The notes under the pieces were generated by a model. The model worked only from the letters and a program-made list of their open reading frames with translations, was not told the origin of the DNA and searched no databases. From NCBI GenBank assembly GCA_009760855.2, contig WPIO01000012.1, forward strand, positions 1-64,000: a stretch of 64,000 bases of DNA. Direction: 5' to 3'. Origin of the DNA: Cristatella mucedo (Eukaryota > Bryozoa > Phylactolaemata > Cristatellidae). Both the position numbers and the translations under genes were made by a program. Positions 33,916 through 45,286 of the stretch are shown in pieces. The number at the start of each line of letters is the position of its first letter. Position 1 is the first letter of the stretch.

Positions 33916-34309
33916 ATAGTTCGCCTTGCACTCTTGAGTCAGACAACAAGCACTTACGCCCAACTTTGTGAAGACAGTGTATAAGGCGGCTGGATTGTTG
34001 AGCAATTGCATGGGATGGTAGATTTTCTTATTTTGTTGCAGTTTCGGAGATTGGCCATATTAAAGCGAGTGCACATACTGAGCTGTGATTGATGAGGCCA
34101 CTTGCTCTTCGCATCAAACCTGCTGTCCTAATTTTTTGCACGTTTTGTTATACCTGCGAGTGGAGACCACTCTGCAGTTAAGCCGCTTGCCTCCAAATTA
34201 CACACAGCAGCAGCAGTTCAGCCGGCGAAACTAGTTTCTTTTAGTGCTCATGGCATGGGAATACCCATAACGTGTCATTCGAGGAGACGTGCTGATACGC
34301 CACATAACG

Positions 34310-34475
34310 GTAAAGTAAAGATTAGCCGATTCAGCAGCCTAATTCGTATAGCGGGAGAAGAGCCTTGGTGGCTATCACCTCGCTTGTAGCGGGAAGAACG
34401 GATTGTCTGCTTCAGGATTCAAACCCACGACATGGGTCGCAAAGAGCGAGCACCTAATACCCAGACTAAGATTCA
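34310..34475 (-). mobile_element. SINE family 1 copy (old)
   Basis: Minus strand: end block TTAGCCGATTCAGCAGCC, body GAAGAGCCTTGGTGGCTATC, box B as AGGATTCAAACCC on the plus strand. Confidence 0.7.
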
Positions 34476-34687
34476 CGAGCAAGATAGTGAAGTTAAACTG
34501 AAATAAGATATAACGTAAAAGCTAAAAGAACAAAACACCGGTCATTATTTTTGCACACAGATAATTTAGACCGATAATAATCGGGAATATAGCTTCGTAT
34601 TCCAGCGTCCGCGAACGGAACTAATATAAAAAAAGCCTACCATAACAACTAGCAGCCTGCTTTATCGACTGCCGGAAGGCTCCACAA

Positions 34688-34872
34688 TAATGCATGCTGA
34701 CCCTGTGCATGTCACCTCTAACCATGTTATTAATTTTGTTTGTTTTTTCAAGCATGATTTTACTTACCATTTAATTGCATTTCCCTTTGCATCAAATGCA
34801 AAGCGCCTAGAAAGAGATTAAGTTCTCTGTGGGCGCTTTATCAAGTACAGTATTATTATTATTATTATTATC
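34688..34872 (+). mobile_element. LINE 3' UTR/tail only
   Basis: About 185 bp: the TGCATGCTGACCCTGTGCAT stretch, the tail hairpin and (ATT)n. No coding part. Confidence 0.9.
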
Positions 34873-35938
34873 ACGAGCATTTTGGAAATTAGTGACATTA
34901 AACAGCGAGGTTGATACAATTAATTTTGAGTCAGACTGATTCCTATCCAGCCGCGCTCTGGTGTCCTGAAGCTCAGATGACGCGGAAGGTAAAATAGCAC
35001 ATGCAGTGTGCAGTGTAAGAACTTCCGCCGTCGAGACACTTAGGGTGGCACTGACGGCCGTAGCCGCTGGTTATTGGATTTAGGAGTTTTCTTAAGCTTG
35101 GAGTCATTCTTCCTGCACTACTGGAATCGCAACCTGCACGCTCAGTGGTGTGCACGAGACTCTCACGTGATGTGTGAAGCAAAAGATGCAGATTGCCGCC
35201 CCCAGAAGCCGCGTATTCGTCATCTTACTGGTATTTCTCCTACCGATACGCGGCAACAGAGTGGCAGTAGACGTTTAGGAGCAGCGACAGCTGACACCTG
35301 GTGAGCAGAGCAGGAGTTGCCTCAGTTTTGGAGGTCATCCAGCTCAATGAAGCGCAGGTAGTGCTGTGCAAATGACCGCCTGAACCCCTGATGGTTTTTC
35401 CGAACGACTTCACAGTGCTCACCTTGCAGTCGCGAGTGAGTGCCTATCATCTACCCTGAGCATGAAGTAAACGATTCGGTACCGTTAACAGTCTCTTGAC
35501 TCACAAACACTGCATTGAAAGTGACGAAAGCGTTTCCATAAAAGACCCCTTTCAGCTATTTATATGGCACTGACTTACAGATCTTAGGCTCACAGGACGG
35601 CAAAAGACTGGTTGTTCTAATCTCGGTGAATGAACTCCTGCGAGTAGATAATGCAGAGTGCAAGCGGGGACCAATCTAGAACGAAGGCAAACAAAAGCCT
35701 CGTTTTGGGTTTAGCTTGACTTCTCGTCACTTTTACGTTTAGGAAGCAGCTTCCGGGCTTCTTCGTGCAACAGCAATCCCGCCACCGTTTATTTTATTTT
35801 ACTAAAATCTGCCTCATCGTCATTCTGATTTACACAACCTACCTCTTCCATTTTGATGAATTTGGGGGAGACGCCAGTATTAGGGTGGGCGGTCCAAATC
35901 ACGATGCCGATTCGCCTCTCATCGCTCACATGCTCCTT
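34873..35938. other. Intergenic, nothing recognised
   Basis: No gene or repeat seen before the long TC tract. Confidence 0.35.
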
Positions 35939-36215
<277 letters not shown>

Positions 36216-36655
36216 CTCTGCCTATCCACTCATCCCATCTCTCACTCTATGTCTACCGCTCGCCCACTCACACTTCACGGGAGCTCTTTCTCTCGGACTC
36301 TCCCCTCCCTCCCTCCAGTCTTTACTCTTGCTCTCCATCTCTCTCTTTGGTTTCTGTTTGAAAAAAATTGTGAAAGCTTGGAGGCGAGACTTAAAAAAAA
36401 CCCAGCTTCGAGCATGTCATTATGAAGGCAGCAAGGGCAATACCGGCGGCCAGCTGGTCGTGCATATCGTCAACCTACCAGCGTATGTACCAAGAGATGC
36501 CGCTGAGGAATCTAAACTATCTTCTGATTAATATCAATAAATGGCATTCCTATAGTGCCCCGAGAGAGCAGCACAATTTATTAATTGGTTTAATTGGTAC
36601 TTAAGCTGAGCTGCAAAGCAAGATCGACTGACTGATTAAAGAAGCTAAATACGCA
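36216..36655. other. Intergenic, nothing recognised
   Basis: Unique sequence after the TC tract. Confidence 0.3.
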
Positions 36656-36945
36656 ATTTTTTATCACAGCATTTAGTGGGTCCTTGTAATTCGTCCTTCA
36701 TGTGCTAATGCATGCTGACACTGCATTCTGCCACTAATCATATCTACGTGCTGACACTGCGCATGTCACCTCTAACCGTATTATGCTTGTTGACATTGTG
36801 CTTGCACTAACCAGTTTACTGCTTTAATTTTGTTGCTACCACTAACCATTTGATCATGCTTCTTTTAAAGCATATGTAAAAGTGCCTAATAAAAGATTAA
36901 ATTCTCTGAGGGTGCTATGCAAATGTATTATTACTATTACCAGTT
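36656..36945 (+). mobile_element. Old LINE 3' end
   Basis: 3' UTR with inserted repeats of the GCTGACACTG type, hairpin variant AAAGATTAAATTCTCT, (ATT)n end. Confidence 0.8.
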
Positions 36946-37017
36946 AAATAGCAAGCACAGTGACAGCTCGCAAAAATACATCCGGGAGAGAGGCTCAGGT
37001 GGACCAAGCATCTGTAT

Positions 37018-37369
37018 GTAATGCTCCCAAAGCCTGGAATTCCCTCCCAACCTGCGTCAGAACATCCCCTGACCTGACCACATTTAAATGGAACTTAAAA
37101 ACACACCTATTTAGGACAGCATTTAGTGGGTCCCTGTGATTCGTCCTTCACGTGCTTATGCGTGCTGACACTTTGCATGGTGCCACTAGCCACATTTGCA
37201 TGCTGACCCTGTGCATGTCACCCTTAAGCATGTTATTCATTTTGTTTGTTTATCAAGCATGATATTACTCACCATTCAATTGCATTTCCCTTTGCAGCAA
37301 ATGTAAAGCACCTGGAAAGAGATTAAGTTCTCTGAGGGCTCTTTATCAAGTACATTATTATTATTATCT
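37018..37369 (+). mobile_element. LINE 3'-end fragment (young)
   Basis: Starts at the NAPKAWNSLPTCVRTSPD block, ends in the tail hairpin and (ATT)n. Confidence 0.9.
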
Positions 37370-39427
37370 GCCTAAGCATGCGGTGTGGGCGACAGACTGG
37401 TTCCTGTTATGCTTCACATATCGGCACAAGTCAATAAATACCATGATTTGAAGGCGCATATGGAAATCCGGCTCCAAATAAAAACCCAACTTCAAGTACT
37501 AATAAATCTTTGAATCAAAGCAGCGTATAAGGTACGTAAAAATTGAGACATGATTGAACAAAGGAGGCAGTCAGACGTGTCTGGTGGCTGGTCTTCTCAC
37601 AACCCCTCCCCGTCTGTCTAAAGAGGGGCTAAGACCCTTTGGTCTGCTCTTTTTTTGTTGGCGCGAGTGTCGTTTTGGGTGAATAAGGAAACAATTGGAA
37701 TCGCTCTGATATATTTGAGAGAATTAAGCTCAGGCAGTTCAGTTTTCTAATAAATAAAGCCACTAACGTCTTTGGCCGTTTGGAAAACAAATTGAGCATA
37801 TCTGGTAAATTCGCAATAGGTCAGTGAGCTTTGCTATTTCTTGCTGAATGTTTCCGATGATCAGTGGCTAACCATTCAGTCGCATTGGTGATTTATAAAC
37901 TTTTGAGACAGTAAGCCTTCCGTTATTTGTTCAGTACACGATTTACAGGGTAGCATTCCTGCAGCTCCCTTCCAGCTCAAGTAGACGTTTTGCTGCTGAA
38001 AGGAAGCTCCGGCGCTACGAGCATAAGAAATGATAATCTTGCCGACAAAAAAGGAATAGCGGTCAATCGTTGTAAATTGATCTTATTACAATTCATCGTA
38101 TGCCGAGTTACGCGAGTTGATTAGGTGAGACATGAATTGGCCCTGGACGAAGCAACAATAGACACAGCCTTGACCCTGTAGCATGCTTGAGAAGATCGCG
38201 TAGACTTCGCATCTATATTTTACTCCCAAGTCTCTTCTGCATAAGGCTGCAGCCTGGCTCCCCTGTATCATCCGAGATTCCGTTTCCGTTAAGTATCTAG
38301 TAAGCGCTGAAGGTTTGCATAACTTTAAGCGATTTATGAAATTGTATAGCAAGCTGGGGAGAATTGCAAAAAATCGTTCTCCCGTAAAAAGTGGTGTCTG
38401 AAAAAAATTTAATCTTCAGTTTACCGAGTTTGAGTGGGAGTCTTCAGATGATCTGCGCTTCAGAGAGGATTCGCGACTGCACGGTTGGCTTTACTACCCA
38501 TATAATTGCTAATCAGCAATAGGATTGTGGATGTCAATAAATCTAAATGCATAGCATTTTGAAGGCGATGGTTATGCAGTATACAAGCCTCTTGTTCATC
38601 TCGTGTGTACGTAAATACTTTTGACTGTCTGAAAAGCTTCAAAGTTCTATCAACTTAAAAAGTTTCCGAAGAGCTACACAAATATTATTTTTAGTTTTAC
38701 ACAATCCAGACTACTGGAGGGCGATTCCCCCCCCCCCAGCACCGGCGTCACCATCTGCACAAGCTTTCGCTAACTTGAGACTGTCGTGATAGCATCACTT
38801 GACTTGCAAGAAATGTGCAAAGCAGCTAAGAACCCACCCGTTCCTCACAGAATTTGCACCGGTGGTGCGAACTGTCTGCTTTGTTACGCGCTAAAATTTT
38901 GCGCGTAATCACTAAGCAATTGAGCAGTCACCTTTCCAAAATAATTGCAGTTCCTAGAAAGAAATTAATTCATCTTACAGAGATAAAAATATTCTGTGAT
39001 TACTGTTGTTATTGTTAGTAAAAATAATTGAGGTACTCAATTGGTTCATTAGCAACGGTTGTTTACGGTGTGAATATTCGTGCTAGCTATTACAAGTAGT
39101 CTATAGCTTGTTCGCTACGTATGTTAGCGTTTCTTCTTGAAAATGTACTGTCGACTAGTTGCTACAGCGTTCCAAAGTGCTAACGGTTTCTAATGCATTT
39201 CATAAGCTCATGAATGTCTATGCGTGCGTGGTTAATATAAGTTTACTACCTAATCATACGCTGTTATTATGCCAGAGCACGCTGCTCGCGTCACCGGACA
39301 GAGTAGGCCGAGTAGGAGCTGATGGTACCGAGACAGTTGTTAGACGTAGTCAAATCTAAAATGTACGTTAAGTAGTGCATGCTGCACTGACTTAAGCATG
39401 AACTGAAAAGTAAATAGCATCAGATTC
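37370..39427. other. Intergenic, nothing recognised
   Basis: AT-rich. Short frames, one (88 codons, minus, near 38086-38352) cysteine-rich but unrecognised. A C10 run near 38729. No repeat tail. Confidence 0.35.
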
Positions 39428-39556
39428 AGCCTCTTTTGCGCAGCAGCGGCGGAGGAGTGCTTGCGACTTTCCCCCAGTTTGCAGCGGGCAATGAAAAAAC
39501 TGCCTGCTGGAAGACTCGAACTCGCGACGTGGGTGGTGAAGCGTGAGCAACACTCC
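39428..39556 (-). mobile_element. SINE family 1 remnant
   Basis: Minus strand: box B as AGACTCGAACTCGCGACG on the plus strand and a short body. Strongly diverged. Confidence 0.5.
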
Positions 39557-39967
39557 GCGGCAAATACTCCGCGGAGCATTGCGAGCTTGTTAAAGATCTT
39601 TGTGAAAAAGAAGCGAGAACAAGGACAGGTGCTTCCGACTTATCAACAACGAACACTTACAGAAAATTTTGCCATCAAAGTTTTTTTGACGGCAATTTTT
39701 TTTTAGCTGAAAGTGTTCCCAATGAAAACTTCCTCACTGTAATGAGAATTCGTTGCAGACAGACGCAGCTGCATCATTTATTTTTTGAGGAGCGCAAGCG
39801 CGAAATTATCGGCTAATTAGTAATCGGATTAATTGGATAATTTAATTATTGGCTTTTAATTATGGGCTAATTAATTATCGGATAATTATCGGCTGATCAT
39901 GGTGGCCACCAGACCCAAGTTCCGATTCTGGTATTTATAAACTTTACTTTTAGCCACTACGACAAGA

Positions 39968-42017
39968 AATATACAATCCAAAAATGCTGATGTCGACAAT
40001 AAACCATCTCCTCAACCGTTCCCAGATTAGCTCCTTACCTGATGATCCTAGTGATGATCTAGCCGGTCGCTTCTCTCGATTCTTTGTGCAGAAGATGGAC
40101 AAGATCAGGGAGTCCATCCCTGCGATGAAAACACCCCCCTCCTAGAATGCTGTTCCCCGATTCCTGGCTGCACCCCAATGTCTGCATTTAAGCAGGTCAC
40201 TAGTGATCTAGTCCTAAAGTTCCTATCTCAATCAAAGAAGACAACAAGTCCTCTAGACCCTATTCCCACTGTCCTGCTCCTACGTTGCATTGATCTGCTG
40301 CTGCCATGCATAACTAACATCATTAATATGTCATTAGCCTCAGGTCATGTCCCAGCACCTTTCAAAAAAGCTGTAGTCAGGCCACTTCTCAAGAAATCGA
40401 CACTAGACCAAGAGAACTTGAGCAACTACCGCCCAGTCTCCCTTCTACCATTCCTATCAAAGACACTGGAACGGGTCGTGGCGGACCAGCTGAACTCGTA
40501 TATCGAAACCTCACACCTTGCTAGTAAGTTCCAGTCTGGCTTTAGAGCTAATCACTTCACAGAGTCAGCATTGCTTAGGGTATACAACGAACTACTTAGA
40601 AATGCAGACATGGGTAGAGTGTTTCTGCTTGTTTTGCTCGATCTTTCGGCAGCTTTTGACACCATCGATCACAAAGTTCTTCTAGAGCGCCTCTCATCTC
40701 GCCTGGGCATCACTGGCACTGCTCTGCAGTGGTTCAGGTCCTATCTCAGTGGGAGACTCCAGAGTATTGACGTGAATGGACAAAGATCATCTGAAGTACC
40801 TCTGAAATATGGAGTACCTCAGGGCTCAGTGCTAGGTCCGGTTCTTTTCATGGTTTATACTCTGCCTCTTGCTGATGTGATTGCCAAGCACAATCTAGGC
40901 TTTCACTTCTATGCGGATGACACTCAGTTGTACCTTTGCTTTGATCCCTCCCAGCCTTCGAGCACCTCGAATTCTCTCAACTCACTTGCTGCCTGTATTG
41001 ATGACATCCACACATGGATGGCAGCAAATTTTCTAAAACTATACGATGATAAAACTAACTTACTAGCTATGGGCAAACCCAGTGTGATTCAGAAATTGGA
41101 AAGGCTGACGCTCAAAATTGGCTTTGCTAACATATCTCCTGTTGAATCAGCTCAAAATCTAGATGTCTGTTTACAAAGTGACCTCTCGTTTGACGACCAC
41201 ATTAGCTCCCCAGTCAAGTATGCCTACTTTCAGCTTCATAACATTGCTAAAATTCGGGCTTGTTTAGATAAGGATACCACATCTAAGTTGGTTCATGCAT
41301 TCGTGACATCCCGTGTCGACTTCTGCAACTCACTGCTTACTGGCCTACCGGCATGTGCGATCAGGCGATTGCAGCTGGTGCAAAACTCGGCAGCTAGACT
41401 TGTCTGTCGTGAGCGTCGCAGTTGCCACATTCTTCCACTTCTCGCCGACCTGCACTGGCTACCAGTAAAGCAACGGATTTACTTCAAGATTTTGTCGCTC
41501 ACTTTTAGGTCACTTTATTATATGGCTCAAGCCTCACTTTCAGATATACTACTCCATCAGGCCAAGCATCGTACCACCCGCTTTTCGGAATCCAACCGTC
41601 TAGAAATACCTCGTACAAACCTTAAATCCTTTGGAGACCATGCATTTAGTTCGTATGCTCCCACAGCCTGGAACTCCCTCCGGACCTGCGTCAGAACATC
41701 CTCCGACCTGACCACATTTAAAAGGAACCTAAAAACACACCTATTTAGGACAGCATTTAGCGGGTCCCTGTGATTCGTCATAGATGTGCTTATGCGTGCT
41801 GACACTGTGCATGCTGCCACTAACCACATTCGCATGCTGACCCTGTGCATGTCACCCCTAACCATATTAGTCATTTCATTTGTTTTTCAAGCATGATTTT
41901 ACTTACCATTCAATTGCATTTCACTTTGCAGCAAATGTAAAGCGCCTAGAGAGAGATTAAGTTCTCCGAGGGCGCTTTATCAAGTGAATTATTATTATTA
42001 TTAGTATTATTATTACA
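39968..42017 (+). mobile_element. 5'-truncated LINE copy with intact RT frame
   Basis: Begins at the NPKMLMST-equivalent nucleotides just after the endonuclease and runs to the tail hairpin and (ATT)n. An upstream indel near 40135 breaks the frame, after which 531 codons are open (40178-41773). Confidence 0.94.
40178..41773 (+). CDS. LINE reverse transcriptase (truncated copy)
   Basis: 531 codons covering the whole RT and C-terminal block: NYRPVSLLPFLSKTLE, DLSAAFDTIDH, GVPQGSVLGPVLF, FYADDTQLYLCFD (about residue 243-255), ending TAFSGSL. The endonuclease is absent, so it cannot be autonomous. Very close to the copy in RPUSD1. Confidence 0.88.
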   Translation: MSAFKQVTSDLVLKFLSQSKKTTSPLDPIPTVLLLRCIDLLLPCITNIINMSLASGHVPAPFKKAVVRPLLKKSTLDQENLSNYRPVSLLPFLSKTLERVVADQLNSYIETSHLASKFQSGFRANHFTESALLRVYNELLRNADMGRVFLLVLLDLSAAFDTIDHKVLLERLSSRLGITGTALQWFRSYLSGRLQSIDVNGQRSSEVPLKYGVPQGSVLGPVLFMVYTLPLADVIAKHNLGFHFYADDTQLYLCFDPSQPSSTSNSLNSLAACIDDIHTWMAANFLKLYDDKTNLLAMGKPSVIQKLERLTLKIGFANISPVESAQNLDVCLQSDLSFDDHISSPVKYAYFQLHNIAKIRACLDKDTTSKLVHAFVTSRVDFCNSLLTGLPACAIRRLQLVQNSAARLVCRERRSCHILPLLADLHWLPVKQRIYFKILSLTFRSLYYMAQASLSDILLHQAKHRTTRFSESNRLEIPRTNLKSFGDHAFSSYAPTAWNSLRTCVRTSSDLTTFKRNLKTHLFRTAFSGSL

Positions 42018-42227
42018 AATACACTACCCGAGCTGCACGCCTACAGAGCGAACTAAGCATTCGAAACCATCTGGTCAATTTGTTCTCGAACGCCTTAAAA
42101 CTTAAGACAAGTGATTCTGTGAATGTGATACCATCTGAGTGAGACTTCTATTCACTTCACCCGAAAGACGTTCAATGTGACTTACGTCTGAAGATAGACT
42201 AGGCCACTACGTAATCGCAATAGCCTT

Positions 42228-42292
42228 AGACTAAGTGCCTGGAAAGAGATTTAGTTCTCCGATGGCCTTATAAAAATGTATTATAAATATTA
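42228..42292 (+). mobile_element. Very short LINE/SINE tail remnant
   Basis: GTGCCTGGAAAGAGATT followed by an imperfect hairpin partner and an ATT-rich end. Confidence 0.55.
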
Positions 42293-43264
42293 AATTAAAT
42301 TCAGTAGTATAGTAGAAAGATTAGCACGCTTAGCCGCGTGCTTAGGCTCATTAATCTGTTTGAAAATAAAATTATCTACACGATGCCACCAGTCTGAAAG
42401 TCGTGGCTCCTCCCGTGGAGCTAGCTTCCTACCTGTAGAAAATGGCAGCTGCAGGATGAAGCAAATGGTTACAATCTTTGAAATGATTCACAATTGATAT
42501 TGAATTCGAACAGCTGCTTGTGGAACGGAGATGTGTGGGTCGGAAAAGAACGGGTTAGGAACTGTTTTAAGAAGGGTTGGGGCCCCTGGTCAGGCAGCAC
42601 AGTATTCTATATTTTCTTTAAGGGTACGAAGAACTTGCTTGTAGTGTCTAATCACTGTGGGTAGTTTGAACTTCGGGCGCTTACGAACTCTAAAGGTTTT
42701 CTATACGTCTGATAACCAAGGACTACGGTAGTGAACACTAACGAATTTTATAGGCGATCGCTCAATCGGGCGATACGTACCGAGTAGAGGGAAATGAAGG
42801 AGCCGGCGAGTGCTGCCGGACTTAATTCTGTTTCCCCGTGGTCTTAGCTCAGCAGTAACGAAAAATTTCGCATTTCACGATTGCGGTCGCGGTTTGAGTA
42901 ATGCCACGAGCACTCGTGTGCGGCCAGCAGAAATCAGGAATAAAGCTGCCAAGGCTGTCACCTGCCACTATGCAAACAAGGAATCAGCTTATCTTCATGT
43001 ATACGAGAAGAACCATGGACACAAATAAAATCTGTGCCCGCCTTTTTGATGGGCACAAAACGCAAGTCCCAATAAAAGTCCTTAAAGCTCGACAAGTAAC
43101 TGCACCGGGAGAAGTTGATCGCACGAGGATACTTTGATGATGGCAACACAGAAGATGCATTATAAATCTTACCAGAGGTCTCTATAGAGATAGGGGGAAT
43201 CCCACATAAACGGTAGCTTCGGCATTACCTGGGTACTAGCCAAGGGTTAGATGATCGCTCCACA
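42293..43264. other. Intergenic with R4 segment
   Basis: Holds one copy of a roughly 100-bp repeat (42590-42690) shared with 46485-46585. No gene recognised. Confidence 0.4.
42590..42690 (+). repeat. R4 dispersed repeat, copy 1
   Basis: Shares CAGGCAGCACAG, ATTTTCTTT, ACGAAG and GGGTAGTT blocks in order with 46485-46585, about 80% by eye. Nature unknown. Confidence 0.65.
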
Positions 43265-43267
43265 CGA

Positions 43268-43372
43268 CCCAGATCTTTTCAGGCGCTTCAAATATGGCAT
43301 GGGGTTCGAGCTCACGACCTCTGTCAGACCTTGATCGGAGCGTGCACCTTAACGACTGTTGAATTAGCTAAA
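43268..43372 (-). mobile_element. SINE family 2 copy lacking most of its tail
   Basis: Minus strand: box B as GGGTTCGAGCTC on the plus strand, GCACCTTAACGACTG box A side, and only the first GCGCC of the tail left. Confidence 0.7.
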
Positions 43373-43722
43373 TTATTGGGGCTTTTAAATTAGCCAGTCT
43401 TTAAATATAAATGTTAGAGAGAAAAGTTAGCTTTAGCCACTGTTCATCAAACAAGAGACCTGGCATGCGAAGGCGTCGAACTAGATAAATAGATAATAGA
43501 TAGACAGGGGAAAAGGTGAGAGATACAGGTGAGAGATAAAGGTAAGAGAAAAATAGAAAAAAGAGGCGAAGAAGGGCTAAGAGATAATGAAAAGAGAGAG
43601 AGAGAGAGAGCGCTGGTCAGACAAGACATACAAACATGACAGACAGACATGTCAGACAGACACGATAGCTAGACAAGACAGAGAAGACAAGACTGAAAGA
43701 CAAGGCAGACAGATATACAGAC

Positions 43723-45286
43723 TAATAATAATAATGCACTTGATAAAGCGCCCTCAGAGAACTTAATCTCTCTCTCTCTCTAGGCGCTTTATATTTGCTG
43801 CAAAGGGAAATGCAATTGAATGGTGAGTAAAATCATGCTTGATAAACAAAATGAATAATATGGTTTAGGGTGACATGCACAGGGTCAGCATGCAAATGTG
43901 GTTAGTGGCAGCATGCACAGTGTCAGCACGCATAAGCATATCAAGGACGAATCACAGGGACCCACTAAATGTTGTCCTAAATAGGTGTGTTTTTAAATTC
44001 TTTTTAAATCTGGTCAGGTCGGGGGATGTTCTGACGCAGGTCGAAAGGATGTTCCAGGCTTTGGGAGAATACGAACTAAATGCACGGTCTCCAAACGATT
44101 TGAGGTCTGTACGGGTATTTGTAGACTGCTGGATTCCGAAAAGCGGGTGGTACGATGCTTGGCCTGATGGGGAGTATATCTGAGAGATAGGCTGGAGCCA
44201 AAGAATAAAGTGACCTAAAAGTGAGCGACAAAACCTTGAAGTTAATCCTTTGCTTGACTGGTAGCCAGTGCAGGTCGGCGAGAATTGGTGTGATGTGGCA
44301 ACTGCGACGCTCTCGACAGACAGGGCTAGCTGCCGAGTTTTGCACCAGCTGCAATCGCCTGATCGCACATGCTGGTAGGCCAGTGTGCAGTGAGTTGTAG
44401 AAGTCGAGACGTGATGTCACGAATGCATGGACCACTTAGACGTGGTATCCTTATCTAAACAAGCCCGAATTTTAGCAATGTTATGAGGCTGAAAATAGGC
44501 AGCTTTGACTGTGGAGCTGATATGGTCGTCTAACGAGAGGTCGCTTTGGAATATGATACCTAAATTTCGAGCTGATTCAACTGGAGATATGCTGGCAGAG
44601 CCAATTTTGATTTTCAGCCCTTCCAATTTGTGAATCACACTGGGTTTGCCCATAACTAGTAAGCTATTTTTATCGTCATTTAGTTTTAGAAAATTTGCTG
44701 CCATCCATGTGTGGATGTCATCAATACAGGCAGCAAGTGAGTTGAGAGAATTTGAGGTGCTCGAAGGCTGGGAGGGATCAAAGCAAAGGTACAACTGAGT
44801 GTCATCCGCATAGAAGTGAAAGCCTAGATTTTGCTGGCTATCACATCAGCAAGAGGCAGAGTATAAACCGTGAAAAGAACCGGACCTAGCACGGAGCCCT
44901 GAGGTACTCCATATTTCAGAGGTACCTCAGATGATCTTTGTCCATTCATGTCAATACTCTGGAGTCTCCCACTGAGATAGGACCTGAACCACTGCAGAGC
45001 AGTACCAGTGATGCCCAGGCGAGATGAAAGGCCCTCTAGAAGAACTTTGTGATTGATGGTATCAAAAGCTGCCGAAAGATCGAGCAAAACTAGCAGAAAC
45101 ACTCTACCCATGTCTGCATTTCTAAGTGGGTCGTTGTATACCCTAAGCAATGCTGACTCTGTGAAGTGATTAGCTCTAAAGCCAGACTGGAACTTACTAG
45201 CAAGGTGGGAGGTTTCGATATATGAGTTTAGCTGGTGCGCCACGACCTGTTCCATTCTCTTTGATAAGAATGGTAGAAGGAAGACT
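43723..45286 (-). mobile_element. 5'-truncated LINE copy (broken RT)
   Basis: (AAT)n and a tail hairpin with expanded TC at 43723-43790, the 3' UTR, and RT frames broken by indels. Blocks include DLSAAFDTINH, GVPQGSVLGPVLF and MYLCFDPSQPSS. It ends at the VLSKRMEQVV-like junction. Confidence 0.93.

Noticed and set aside
38086-38352. 88-codon cysteine-rich frame (minus)
   Set aside because: No motif, no signal peptide, expected by chance in this composition.
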